Origin: Escallonia rubra
Taxonomy: Eukaryota; Streptophyta; Magnoliopsida; Escalloniales; Escalloniaceae
DNA: 64,000 nt
NCBI GenBank assembly: GCA_033065855.1
Contig: JAVXUO010001817.1
Coordinates: forward strand, 62,001-126,000
Direction of reading: 5' to 3'
The translations under genes and the position numbers were made by a program. Below, piece after piece: positions 35,516-47,640 of this stretch. Positions within the stretch are counted from its first letter, which is position 1. The number at the start of each line of letters is the position of its first letter. Under the pieces are notes generated by a model. It made no database searches and was not told the origin of the DNA. It was given only the letters and a program-made list of their open reading frames with translations.

Positions 35516-36101
35516 TGTGACGGCCTCAGCTGAAGTTCAGGAAGAACCAAGTGAAGATGATAGGACAGGGAGACCTCAGAGAGAAACAGGAACCACAGGA
35601 GCTCCAGCTCGAGCTCCACTGAGGATTAAGATCAAGAAAAAGAACATGGCGCCAATGGAGGACGACGCCGCTTTGGAATCATGTTCGCGCCAAGGAAAAC
35701 GATAACGCCTTGCTACGTCATCAATAAGTGGGATGGCATCGTTTGGGTGTGCACCTGTTTAAATGAGATGGCATCGTTTGAACCATCATTTAAACTGGGT
35801 TTCCAAACCTTTTAGCGACACTTTTCTGTATTTGAGTTTTACCGCTTATTTTGAATTCCTGTTTCAAAATTCGGTTGTAACCTCCCTTTAAATCAGGGAA
35901 GAGACGATGGAAGATGGCATGAATGATGTGATATGAGAAACAACATTTCTTCTCTATAAGGATATCTTCTCTCTCTTCTCTCTAATTTTCTGGATCTTCC
36001 TTCTTCCTCATTCTCAGAAATTTCAATTCTTCTTCTATAACTAAGCTAAGAATTCACAGCAATTAACCATGACCGTAGTGCCTCGAGCTCGATACGCTAC
36101 A
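35516..36101 (+). repeat. Gypsy 5' LTR (586 bp)
   Basis: Starts TGTGACGGCC directly after TTAAA and ends GATACGCTACA before the primer site. A CTCTCTTCTCTC tract and the ATTTTCTGGATCTTCC block near its end belong to the transcribed R/U5 part, as in the 3' copy. Confidence 0.92.
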
Positions 36102-36103
36102 AC

Positions 36104-36115
36104 TGGTATCAAAGC
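36104..36115 (+). promoter_or_regulatory. Gypsy primer binding site
   Basis: TGGTATCAAAGC, two bases after the LTR. One base differs from TGGTATCAGAGC, the complement of the initiator tRNA-Met 3' end. Confidence 0.85.
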
Positions 36116-36207
36116 CTTTTAATTGGGGCATGTACTTGTCTTAGCTGTAGTAAATTTCGTTTGGTGATCGTCCATAGCTTGGAAGGAAATTAATTGGAGT
36201 AGCTGAG

Positions 36208-39200
36208 ATGCCGAGATCTGTGAAGAATAATCAACACACTAAGATGGAAAATCATGAGTTCTATGAGGCAATGGAAAAGAGATTAGCAGCTTACGATGTA
36301 CACATGGCTTCTGTGGAAGCTACGATGGGGGACTTGCAGAGGAGTAACTCAGCTTTGCACCAAAGCTTCTCTGACCTTAAGCTAGAGCTCGCTAATTTCA
36401 TGACTCAAATGAATGCTCGAACAGAACCTAATCACAAGACAAGTCCTGAGCGTGGGGAGCTGAGTCACAAACACAATCGATTGGAGTTTAGACTCCAACA
36501 GAACACTCCACCGCCTCATACAGGTAACCTACCACCTCCTAAGTTACCTAAACTCTCATTTCCAAGGTTCAGTGGTGACGACCCCAGGGGTTGGGTGCGC
36601 AAGGTTGAGCAATACTTTGAGCTGTGTCCTATACATTAGGACTACAAGGTCCCTTATACATCGGTACACTTCGATGCTCAGGCAGAATACTGGTATGCTG
36701 CGTATATTAAACCGGTAGAGAATGTAGATTGGAACTCCTTTGTGACCGATCTATTTGCTAGATTCTCAGTTGTAACTAGAGTAAGTGTGTTGGGAGAGTT
36801 TAATAAACTCCAACAGATTGGGACAGTAGATGATTACTTTAACAGATTTGAAACACTACGAGCTCAAGTAGTGCAGGAATTTGACTATTTGGATGAGTCT
36901 TATTTCTGCATGAGTTTTATTGGAGGCTTAAAGCCTGAAATCCATAGTAGAGTTGAACAGTTTGAGGTGGAAAGTCTTACCAAGGCTATACACATAGCCC
37001 GAAGAGAAGAAGTGGCAATTCAAAATTTGCTTAAAAGTCACAAGTCTATGCACACTACAGCCACCACATCAAACTACATTTAAACTCCCTATAAGACTAC
37101 CTTCACCAGCCCTGGACCATCTTATAAGACTACAACTCCTACAACAACTGCCAAACCAGTCACAATTCAACCTATGCCATTAAAACCTCCAGCCTTACCA
37201 TACACCAACAGCTTCCAAAAAGGCCTACTACCAACTCCCCCTAGGCCTCCTCCAAAATCTAATCAACTGTCTACAGAGGAACACCAGAGGAAGATGAATC
37301 AAGGACTATGCTTCAAGTGTGGAGCTAAGTTCGAGCCAGGTCACAAGATTGTGTGCCCAATGAATTCTATAGCTATGATCATAGCTGAGGACCTAGAGGA
37401 AGAAGAATATGTTGAAATGGAAAATGATGCAAGGGAACAGCTAGGAGAGCCTAATAACTCTGAACATTTCCACAACAGTGAGCCTGAGATCAGTGTACAT
37501 GCATTAGCAGGGCATGCCTCCCACAACACCATCAGGATTCTAAGGCAGGTGGGCAGTAAAGTGTTCAATATTCTAATTGATACTGGATCAACAGACAATT
37601 TTTTGGATCCACAGTTAGCTCACAAGTTAGGATGTACACTCCAGGCCACTCCGCCATTGACTGTGGCAGTTGCCAATGGAAGTAGACTACAATCAGACAC
37701 TATATGTAAGGGGTTCCAGTGGAAGATGAGGACCCAATTGTTCACTGTTGATATGAGGATCTTGCCCTTAGGGGGCTGTGATTGTGTGCTAGGCATGCAC
37801 TGGTTAAGATAATTTGGTAATGTCAACTTCAATTTTGACTCTAACCAAATTACTTTTCAACATCAAGGCAGACTTGTCATACTTACAGGAGGAGAATTCC
37901 AGGGAACCACCATTAAGATGATTACTGCTCAGGCCATGTCAAAGCTAGTAAGGAATAATGTTGGGTCTCTATATGGACAAGTCTATGTTGTCACCATTCC
38001 CACCAGTGAAGACCAGCCAGCATTGGAAGTACATGAGTTGTTAACTGAATACCAGGATGTGTTTGAAGAACCACATGGTCTACCACCACACAGAAGCCAT
38101 GACCACCCAATCAGGCTTGTGGATAGAGCTAAACCAGTCAACCTGAGACCTTACAGAGTCTCTTATGTACAAAAGGATGAAATTAAGAAAATCATCTCAG
38201 AAATACTGCACTCAGGTATCATCAAGCCTAGCAACTCACCATTTGCATCACATATACTCATTGTTAAGAAGAAGGATGGTAGTTGGAGGATGTGCATAGA
38301 TTACAGAAAATTGAACAAACTGACCATCAAAGATAGGTACCCCATCGCTATCATTAATGACTTGTTGGATGAGCTGTAGGGAGCTTCGGTTTTTTCTAAA
38401 CTGGACCTCAGGAGTGAGTACCATCAAATTAGAGTGATTGACAATGACACTCACAAAACAGCATTTAGAACTCACACATGACACTATGAGTTCTTAGTCA
38501 TGCCTTTTGGCTTGACTAATGCACCAGCCACCTTCCAAAACTTGATGAATACCATATTCCAGCCATATTTGAGGAAGTTCGTATTGGTGTTCTTTAATGA
38601 TATACTGGTGTACAGTAAACAAATACAGGCACACTTACACCATCTTCAGGTGGTGCTACAATTACTGAGGGAACATTCCCTTTAGGCCAAGAAGAGCAAA
38701 TGCACTTTTGGCCAAGGGCAAGTGGAGTATTTGGGACACCTAGTTAACCAGGAAGGTGTAGCAGCTGATGCTAGCAAGGTTGATGTAATGTTCAATTGGC
38801 CAACCCCTAAATCACTCAAAGATCTAAGGGGATTTCTTGGACTCACAGGCTATTACAGAAAGTTTGTCAAAGGCTATGGAGTGATCAGCAAGCCCTTCAC
38901 TAGCTTGCTCAAGAAGGATGCCTATTGTCGGAATGGAGAAGCTCAAACTGCATTCACTGCACTCAAACAAGCAATGACTACAACCCCAATCCTGGCACTA
39001 CCAAACTTCAAGCTACCACTTGAAGTAGAGACAGATGCATGTGATGTAGGCATTGGTGCAGTACTCATGCAGGAAGGTAGGCCCTTGGCCTACATTAGCA
39101 AAGGCCTTGGAGGCAAGACCATGGCCCTATCCACTTATGAGAAGGAGGTGCTAGCCTTGGTACATGCAGTAACTAAGTGGAGTCCCTATCTGAGCCATAG

Positions 39201-40853
39201 CCACTTCATTGTTAGGACTGACCACAGTAGCTTGAAGTTCCTGCTGGGACAGAGAGTCACTTCACTCCTTCATCAGAAACTCTTGTCCAAACTCCTAGGC
39301 TATGATTTTGAGGTGTTTTACAAGAAAGGCACATATAATGTGGTAGCTGATGCCCTGTAAAGAATCCCTCAACAGTCCCAAGAAGAATGCAATGCAGTTA
39401 CCACAGTAACTCCCATGTGGCAACAAGAACTGCAAACAAGCCTTGAAAATAATGAGGAAGCTCAGAAGGCCATTCAAGAGCTGGTGATAGATCCTATGGC
39501 CACTTCCTACTATTCATATCAAGGAGGAATCTTGAAGTTCAAAGGCAAGACATATGTGGGGAGCAATGGTTCACTCAGGGAATAGATTCTGCAAGAGATG
39601 CACACTTCAGGTTTGGGAGGCCATTCAGGAATCAATAACACTTACATGAGAGTGAGTATGTTCTTCTATTGGCCTAGGTTAAAGCAACAAGTCACACATA
39701 TGGTGAGTGAGTGTGATGCTTGTCAAAGGAACAAACATGAAAATGTTCCTTACCCAGGGCTACTCCAACCCTTGGAAATTCCAGAACAAATGTGGACTCA
39801 CATAACCATGGATTTTGTGGAAGGGCCTCCTAAGTCCAAAGGTCAAGACACTATACTAGTTGTTGTGGACATGCTTAGTAAGTATGCCCACTTTATCAGC
39901 CTCTCTCATCCTTTCACAGCAGAGGAAATAACTCAAAAGTTCTTGGATAATGTGTTCAAGCTACATGGAATGCCTATTTCCATCACCAGTGATAGAGATA
40001 AGGTGTTTCCATCAGCATTTTGGTCCAAGCTCTTTAAATTGCTTGGTACCAAGCTAGCTTACAGCTCAGCATATCATCCTGAGACTGATGGGCAGACTGA
40101 AAGGGTGAATAAATGCCTAGAGAATTACCTGAGGTGTATGAGCAGTGATAGGCCTTATAGCTGGGCTAGATGGTTGACCCTAGCTGAGCATTGGTATAAC
40201 ACTAGCCATCAGACAACCATCAATATGACCCCATTTGAGGCTGTGTATGGTTATAAACCAAGGTCCCTTAACTTGGCCACACCCGAGACCACCAACATCA
40301 CTGACCTGGATGCTTATTTCAAAGACAGAAGTAAGGTTCTAACCTTACTGAAGGATAATCTCACACATGCACAAGCTCGGATGCGACAATATGCTAACTT
40401 GTATCGAACTGAGAGGGAATTTGAGGTTGGTGATTGGGTCTATCTGAGGCTGCAGCCATACAGACAGACAACCTTGGCTTTGAGAAGAAATTTGAAGCTT
40501 TCTCCAAAATTCTTTGGTCCATATCAAATCACACAAAGAATTGGGAAGGTGGCCTACAAGCTACAACTTCCAGATACCACTAAGGTGCATCCTGTGTTCC
40601 ACGTCTCCCTCCTTAAGAAGAAGGTAGGACACAGGGTCACAACTACTACAGATTTGCCATACTTGGGAAGTGAAGGGCAGTTTTTGGTAGAGCAGATTGC
40701 AGTCCTTGACTGAAGAATCATCAAACGCCATAATCAAGTTGTGGGCAGGTATTGGTCAAATGGTCCAATGCTAGCCAGGGTGAGGAAACCTGGGAGGACT
40801 GGGAGGTAATCAAGAGAAGGTTCTCTAATTTCGACCATTGGGGCCTCAGCTGA
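36208..40853 (+). pseudogene. Gypsy gag-pol polyprotein with in-frame stops only
   Basis: One frame runs from ATG 36208 to 40710 (1501 codons) with no frameshift but nine stop codons at 36637, 37081, 37810, 38377, 38479, 38683, 39358, 39583 and 40711. Domains: coiled-coil and gag (LPKLSFPRFSGDDPRGW, 36540-36640; FARFSVVTRV, 36748); zinc knuckle CFKCGAKFEPGH (37309); protease LIDTGSTDNF (about 37575); RT ([31 protein letters not shown]); RNase H (ETDACDVGIGAVL, 39030; RTDHSSLKFL); integrase zinc finger (HSGINNTYMR...CDACQRNKH) and catalytic core (MDFVEGPP, TSDRDKVF, ETDGQTERVN). The RT catalytic motif reads FFND at 38590-38601, so the first aspartate is asparagine. A frameshift near 40740 separates the chromodomain-like tail. 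It cannot be active. Confidence 0.93.
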
Positions 40854-41421
40854 AGTTCAAGAAGAACCAAGTGAAGATGACAGGATAGGGAAACCTCAGA
40901 GAGAAACAGGAACCACAGGAGCTCCAGCTCGAGCTCCACTGAGGATTGAGATCAAGAAGAAGAACATGGCGCCAATGGAGGACGCCGCCACTTTGGGATG
41001 ATGTTCGCGGCAAGGAAAACAACGACGCCTTGCTATGTCATTAATAAGTGGGACGGCATCGTTTGGGTGTGCACCTGTTTAAATGAGACGGCATCGTTTG
41101 AGCCATCATTTAAACTGGGTTTCCAAACCTTTTAGCGACACTTTTCTGTATTTGAGTTTTACCGCTTATTTTGAATTCCTGTTTCAAAATTTGCTTGTAA
41201 CCTCCCTTTAAATCAGGGAAGAGACGATGGAAGATGGCATGAATGATGTGATATGAGAAAAAACATTTCTTCTCTTTAAAGATATCTTCTCTCTCTTCTC
41301 TCTAATTTTCTGGATCTTCCTTCTTTCTCATTCTCAGAAATTTCAATTCTTCTTTTGTAACTAAGCTAAGAATTCACAGCAATTAACCATGACCGTAGTG
41401 TCTCGAGCTCGATACGCTACA
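40839..41421 (+). repeat. Gypsy 3' LTR
   Basis: Collinear with 35516-36101; begins TGGGGCCTCAGC with a small indel relative to the 5' copy and ends GATACGCTACA before TTAAA. The chromodomain-like reading frame overlaps its first bases. Confidence 0.9.
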
Positions 41422-41507
41422 TTAAACTCAACCCACTTCTGCAGATCTATGCATATTTGAATTAGAACCAACACAAAAAGAAAGATAGTCCGTAATTACA
41501 CTACTAT

Positions 41508-41563
41508 GTATGTGTGTGTGTGTGTGTGTGTGTGTGCGTGAGAGAGAGAGAGAGAGAGAGAGG
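41508..41563. repeat. (TG)n then (GA)n compound microsatellite
   Basis: About 14 TG units directly followed by about 11 GA units. A Thr/His/Ser frame on the minus strand is a by-product. Confidence 0.9.
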
Positions 41564-41599
41564 ACAACAAGAACCCTAATTAGGTGATTGGGGTCGTGG

Positions 41600-41880
41600 A
41601 AAGGATGGTGGCTAGCAGTGGCAGCAAAAGAATTAAAGAGAGATACGGTGGCCGCTAACGGTGGTTGGGAAGGAGATGGGGAGATATGCAGCGACGACAA
41701 GGAATGAGATAGAGAGAGGCAGCAATGATGGCTATGGTGGTAGGGAAGGAGATGGGAAGAGAAGTGATGGCTCCAGCAAGGAATGAGATAGAGAGAGGCG
41801 GCGCAGAGGCTAGCCGTGGTAGTAAAGGAGATACGAGAGGTAGAGGCAGCGATAAGGGATGAGAGGGAGAGAAAGGCCGG
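41600..41880. repeat. Purine-rich minisatellite-like block
   Basis: The segment CAAGGAATGAGATAGAGAG recurs at about 41698 and 41776 with nearby GGAAGGAGATGGG repeats, an irregular period of about 77 bases. No convincing coding signal. Confidence 0.6.
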
Positions 41881-41893
41881 TAGATTTTTGTGC

Positions 41894-42676
41894 ATAGTTA
41901 TCAATAGAGTACCGACCGGTACGTAACAATTTTTGTCTTCTATGATTACGGTATCCTTTTACATTTCATACAAGTCAAAATATCGCTTTGTACCGATCAG
42001 TACAAGCGATACTAGCGAGAACTATGTACCAGCAGACATATTGTCTTTTGTATCAGTTCCTTAAAGAATGTAAATGTTACAAATTTTCTTATAAAATCTA
42101 ATAAAAATCCTTAATTCTATTATGTTAACCAAAGTCTTTGTACCCTCTTCCTCATGATATTAATTACAACTTGTAAAATCTTTCTTAGTAAGCTTTTAAT
42201 CTTCGCGGCAATTTTTAGTTTGCTTTTACTTTTCCTATTAGCTTTGATTTAATTCATAGTTGGAAGTTTTCATCATATTCTTTATACATACACATAAAAA
42301 CAACTTATTTCCATGAACCCGAAGACGTTATTCTTGAATGAACAATTTATTCTTCTATAAGAATTTACTAATAGGATAGTTGAAAAAAAGGGGAATAATT
42401 TTGGAGGAGGTAATTCAATTGAATTAAGCTATTTGTTCCTAATGTCGCGGTATGGGAATAAACAGCTTATTTGGGAACAAACAACTAATTGAAAAAGGAG
42501 ATAATTCAAGCTCTACGAGAGCGATGAAGGATGAAAGATATGTCTATATTTTAGTCCGCTAATGATGAGTATTATATGTCTACATAATTGATACAAAATC
42601 TGAGATGATACCGGTATCGGTACAATTTCATTTCATGGAGAAAGGGTACGCACTCCTGCATGGTATTCATAACTAT
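41894..42676. mobile_element. Candidate small inverted-repeat element
   Basis: The left end CATAGTTATCAATAGAGTACC and right end, reversed, CATAGTTATGAATACCATGC are similar; both ends carry nearby GGTAC/GTACC blocks. No ORF, and the target duplication is unclear (TTGTG lies close on both sides). It could instead be part of the CACTA interior. Confidence 0.4.
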
Positions 42677-42819
42677 GGTTGTGTGGTCTGAGACTGAGAG
42701 GGAAGTGATACAAAAAAACAGAAATGAGAGGGAAGTAAAAAAAAGTGTTAAAATTTGAGAGGGAAGTGGAAAAGAGAGGTAGATCCCACCTGAAATTCAT
42801 GTAACCGAACTGTGGTCGC

Positions 42820-43060
42820 TAAATGTGATCACTAAAATTGGCAATTGTTGCTGCAGTCGCTAAATATGGTCGCTAACTTTAGTCGCTAAGTTTAACGACT
42901 GTAGTGCCGTCGCTAATTAGAGGTCGCTAATTTTTGTGCTAGCTAATTTCTGACCCCGCTAGAATTTGTATATACTTAGCAACTACTTTACATAGCAGTC
43001 GCTAAAATAGTTGCAAAATTAGAAACTAGCGAGCGTGATTCTCAGCGGTCGCACTGTCAC
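42820..43060. repeat. CACTA right subterminal repeat array
   Basis: Many copies of GTCGCTAAA, GGTCGCTAA and CGTCGCTAATT within 240 bases, with spacing of roughly 15-30. They mirror the left array at 29875-30065. Confidence 0.8.
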
Positions 43061-43083
43061 TAAAGACCTTATTTCTTGTAATG

Positions 43084-43740
43084 AGTTACTAGCTAGCTAC
43101 ATCGTTGGAGCTCCTTCATTCTTTCTTGAATCAGATCGAGTAGACAATATATTTGTAGTGATTGAGAGAGCACAAAACAATAGGTGGTCTTCCGCATTTA
43201 ACTTTACAACGTTTCGTCATATGGGAAATTTGCACACTTTACATGGTAGCGATCCATAGTTTTACTTTACTCAATGACATGAAATTAACGCCCATATCAC
43301 CAAATATCACAGTGTATAATAAGCTTTCCCAGTTTGCTAAAATAAGCCCTATTAAGGTTTGTTTCTCATCGAGTAATGTCCAAAATATGGAGGCTTTAAA
43401 GGTTTCAAGTATGGCCAAGATTCATAGCATGTACGAAAGAGGCTCATTTTCTTCCAGTGTTTGGAGTTCGATAATGAATTTCGTTATGCTTGTTTGTCCT
43501 GCTCAATCGTTAATTTTTACAACCTGCACTCAATCCGGTTAGAAAATTTGTGAAATGTCAAAAATAGCACTTTCTTGTCAAACCTACATATGAAATGAGT
43601 CGCTTAAAATTTGTTATGTGTGAATACTATACTTGAAGGGAATCTACTTTAATTAACGTCAAGAGACTAGTATTTCTTGTTGGAAATAATTGAAAACTAC
43701 TTTGTTCAAACTAAAAATTAGCATAGCAAATTAAGCTTAT
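43084..43740. other. Host or unassigned sequence right of the CACTA element
   Basis: No recognised gene. A 126-codon open frame at 43162-43542 has no family signature I can name and is not supported by composition. Confidence 0.4.
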
Positions 43741-44889
43741 CAAAAAAATGAACAGACTGAAGCGTGTGATGCACTATCCTTAAGAGTAGTTCCGCCCCCA
43801 CGGAGATAATATCTCCGTGTTTAAGGTCTCGGACTTCTATCCTCTAAGATTCAACAGTTTAATGTTTCTAAAACTAGAAGAGATGCATCCTTTTATAGTG
43901 AGAAAAAGGGCAAAAGTCAATTGTGTCAACACACTTAAAATGACTAATTAATTTTGACAGACTGGGATGTAATTTGGGATTTATCTCATAATAAAATTAC
44001 GTGGGTCAAATGTGCTTTCATTTTGGTCAACTAAAATTCCAAAAACATTCTAAAGAAGATTAATGAAGTTTTAGCAATACAGTGCCACAACACGTGACGC
44101 GCCAATTAGTCTTGGACTGACTTGGGCCTAAGCTCCCCTCACATGCACGTAAATGTCCACCTTTACTAACTTATTACTAAGCCCAACGTGCCTAACAACT
44201 CATAAACTCATGTGACTTTTGTAATCTCTCCAACACAGGATTGTGAGTTTTACATAACTTATACAAGTTCAAACAAGCAAGTTTGAGGACAAATTCAAGG
44301 ATAAATATTTTTTTATTAATTCAAGGATAAATATTTTTTTATTTTATTTTGGCTTTAATATACTTATAATTTTTCCACCAAATACAACAATCCCCCACAT
44401 ATTTCAAAGGTAAAGTTAAGATAATGTTAAAAGCATAAGCAACAATGCATAAGCATCGATGTCTTCTAGACTAAGAACTAATGCATAGGGACAATAAGAC
44501 TTGATCCACGGGAGCTTGGTAAAATTTTAAAATTCCTATGAATCTCCTTCTTTATTACGGACCAGGAGTATATATCACCCACACTACGTACTCTGGCCAA
44601 GGCTGTCCATCGCAGCTCGACATATTTTGGCCATACCTGGATTTGATGAGTTCTTTAGAGAACCTGCCTAAGCTCTCATAGAGGCGATTTCACCTCGGCA
44701 CTCATATAGGTAAATCCATTAAGTGTGTACATCAATAAAACACACCAACAACTTAGGTTACAAATTTCAATAAGAGCTACTGATCAACCTCCAACTTTGC
44801 AGTTATACACTATCCTACACTATAAGAATGGACTGTCACTATAAAAGATTAGTATAGTGCCTTAACTGATGAACCAGTGAATTGTTATT
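43741..44889 (-). other. Probable 3' end of the copia element at 44890-46490
   Basis: Non-coding text downstream (minus strand) of a copia RNase H. It includes a perfect 10-bp inverted repeat with a one-base centre at 43799-43819. LTR limits could not be set. Confidence 0.4.
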
Positions 44890-46490
44890 ACCCATATGTA
44901 CCTAATTCCTGGGTTCACCATTCACATAGGTTGGATTCCCACCACTATTGACCTCTAGTCTAGGCATAAGCCTTATTCCCCTCAATATATTTCTCACTAG
45001 CTTCATGCTTTGTGGTTTTGTCAGAGGATCGGTCAAGTTCAACTCTGGCTTCATAAAGTTAAAGGACATATATATTCCCATCATTCAACATCAGCCACAC
45101 AATGTCAACCTTCAATGTCCGTCTCAGGAGAATGTGCCTACACTTGCTATTTTAGGCTTTGTTCTATCATAACCTGGCTATCAGATAGCATCGACACAGA
45201 TAGAATTGGTCGCATCCACAAGGAATTGCATGCAAGTAGTTTCTTGAGCCACTTTTCTTTGGTACTTGCCTTCTCTAAGACAATGAACTTGAATTCCATC
45301 GTAGACCCAGCTGTGCAAGTCTGCTTGGAAGACTTTCAAATACTGCTCCTCCAAAAGTAAAAATATAGTCACTCGTGGACTTTGTCTCATCTCCATTAGA
45401 GATCTAGTTAGCATCACAATATCTTTCTACTACTGCAGGAAATCCATGAAAGCATAAAGAATAAACCATAGTCCCTATTAGCTATTCAAGCACTCTATAT
45501 GACCTTTACTACCAGGATTATGAGTGTATCTACTAAGTTTGTTCATAGCACATGCTATGTCAGGTTTAGTTCCATTCATCATGTATTGAGGCTACCATTA
45601 TTCGAGCATATTCACACTGAAATACATCAGTTTCTTTATCAACAGAACACTGGAATCATATGAATTGCTAACAAGGTTACAATCAAAGTGACCCAATTTC
45701 TTTAATAGTTTTTCAAGAAAATGTTATTGAGAAATAGTATAGCCATTACTTATTTTAGTCAATGTAATATCAAGAGTAACGTATATTTCACTAAAACCTT
45801 TAATGTCAAATATAGAAGAGACGAAGTTTTTGGTCTCATTAATTACGTCAATGTTTGTTGCTATAACGAGCATGTCATACACATATAAGCATATAATAAC
45901 ACCAGAGTTTTTATCAGAAATCTTGCAATAAATGTATTTATCAGCTTCATTCATAAAAAAGCTATTTGAGGTCATCACACTATGAAATTTATCGTGGCAT
46001 TGCTGAGGTGCTTGCTTAAGACAACACATGGATTTAACAAGACTACATACTTTCTTTTCATTACTCGGGGTCACAAACTCTTCTGGTTGATGTATGTAAA
46101 CTTCTCCCTCAAGCTATCCATTGAGAAATGTAGGTTATGCACAGCTGCTAAAGCAAACAATACTCGAATGGATAAAATTCTAGCAACAAGTGAGTAAGTA
46201 TCAAAGTATTATTGGTCTTTCTTTTTAGTATAGCACTTTACAACCACTTTGGACTTGAATTTTTTATTCTACCATTCAAGGTTTAGTTTTCTTTTAAAAA
46301 TCCAGTTGAATCCAATCAGTTTAGCACCTTGTGTGATTCGACATTGAAGATTTCATGTTTACAGCTTCCTTCCACAATGAAACATCATGAGAGGTTACTG
46401 CCTCTTTAATTAAAGGACAAAGGATTGTCCTCCAAAATATGTAATAATCATTTCCCAGGTTCGTTTCTGAAACCAATAAAACAATCCTCG
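44890..46490 (-). pseudogene. Copia RT and RNase H fragment
   Basis: On the minus strand, from about 46440: EAVTSHDVSLWKEAVN, then KLIGFNWIFKRKLN-like text and YFDTYSLVARILSIRVLFAL. LVKSMCCLKQAPQQCHDKF and CLYVYDMLVIATN follow at 46074-45724 (the LYVDDM catalytic motif reads LYVYDM here). The RNase H tail NLTDPLTKPQSMKLV is at 45084-44902. Stops and frameshifts are frequent. Its missing upstream part may be the integrase fragment at 50095-50280. Confidence 0.8.
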
Positions 46491-47560
46491 AGGGATGGGG
46501 GATGAATATGGTTTTTGAAAATTAATGGAGAGTTAAACTAAGCACAATAATGAATCTCAATCAAACCAAGCAATATTTCAATGAAGATGTTACCTACAAA
46601 ATCTCAAGCAATTATAGAGCAATAAGGAAAGAGATTGAGTAATAGATACTTGACAATGACATTTTAAACGGTTTGGCTTGAACTACCCTCAAGCATACAT
46701 CTAACAACAATCTTCTTCCTGGTTAAGATCAAAACCCTTACAACACTTGGTGATATCCCCGCACCAATCACTAGACTTGAATCCACAAAGCTCACCCAAG
46801 ACCTGACTATCCCAAGTCTTGATCACAATCATTTTACAAAGATCAAAGCTGTACAAAGAAAACCGTTTGGAAGGAAACGAGTACAAATGAAGTTCTAGTA
46901 CAATTGAGAGATGAGAGAATTGATGACTTGAAGAATGTTCACTCTCAATCAAACAATTGCTCACAAAGATGATCTGTTTAATGATGTAAAATCATGAAGA
47001 TGAAGAAAGAAAAGTTTAATCTATAAGACTTGATGTTTCTCTAAACAATAAAGGCTTAGAACGTGGTTTCCATGTATATGATGAATTCCCAAATCATTTA
47101 TATACAAAGGATATCAAATATAGCCGTTATTAGAAGATTTGACATGATTTTGGGCAAAACTAGCAGTTATTTTCCAACCAACGATTAATAAAGTCGACTG
47201 CATTGAGAATGTAATGGATTGCATTGCCTTACTACCCATTTCTCGACTGCCTTATGAAACCCTTTTCTTACTTTTGGCATAACTTTTTCTAGAAAAATCG
47301 GATTGATGCGCCGTTTTTTTATGTTGGAAAGCTAATAAAAAGTTTTATCAAAATATAAAAAGATTAACACCAATTTTTTTTTAAGAATATACAAGTGAGC
47401 TCCAAATTTCACTTATTTTAAAGAAACACGCTTGTGTGAAAGGTTATGAAATCACATGTAATGCACTAGGTGTCATAAGGTCATTTTAGGTTATAGTCAT
47501 CAACCCGAGAATCAAACCAAGACTAGTTACAGAAAAGTAAAGATCAGTCATAATACATAG
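46490..47560. other. Unresolved insertion, possibly an LTR
   Basis: Copia RT homology stops at about 46490, where GGGATGGGGGATGAATATGG begins. Such GGGGGGTGAATA text is common at the starts of large copia (SIRE-type) LTRs, and the AACCCTTACAACACTTGG block is also familiar from them. No pair, primer site or target duplication was found. Confidence 0.3.
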
Positions 47561-47640
47561 AACTTAGCCTATGTATTCTTTGACATTGGACTTAATGAAA
47601 CTTTCATAGCATGTCCACTATAGCTTTAACCCACATATTC

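Larger units (their letters stand above)
35516..41421 (+). mobile_element. Complete Ty3-gypsy chromovirus-type retrotransposon
   Basis: A 5-bp target duplication TTAAA flanks the element (35511-35515, 41422-41426). LTRs are 35516-36101 and about 40839-41421, ending ATACGCTACA. A primer site follows the first LTR at 36104. Gag, protease, RT, RNase H and integrase lie in that order, followed by a chromodomain-like tail (VLVKWSNASQGEETWEDWE, in another frame) that runs into the 3' LTR. By hand the LTRs differ at about 28 of roughly 580 positions, about 22 of them transitions. It lies inside the CACTA element and so is younger than that insertion. Confidence 0.95.
29831..43083. mobile_element. 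CACTA (En/Spm-like) element carrying nested insertions
   Basis: The left end reads CACTACAAGAAACCAGGTCT and the right end, reversed, CATTACAAGAAATAAGGTCT then TTAG, a strong terminal inverted repeat. Subterminal GGTCGCTAA / TTAGCGACC motifs are dense at 29875-30065 and 42830-43060, as expected of CACTA transposase binding arrays. Flanking triplets are TGT and AGT, so the 3-bp duplication is not exact. Total 13.25 kb, of which a hAT element and a Ty3-gypsy element account for about 7.3 kb. No transposase reading frame was recognised, so it is probably non-autonomous. Confidence 0.8.

Noticed and set aside
41428..41904. 158-codon minus-strand frame rich in Ser, Leu, His, Thr
   Set aside because: Lies over microsatellites and a purine-rich minisatellite; no domain and codon use set by the repeats.
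43162..43542. 126-codon frame as a host gene
   Set aside because: No domain, no splice context, and sequence composition like the surrounding non-coding DNA.
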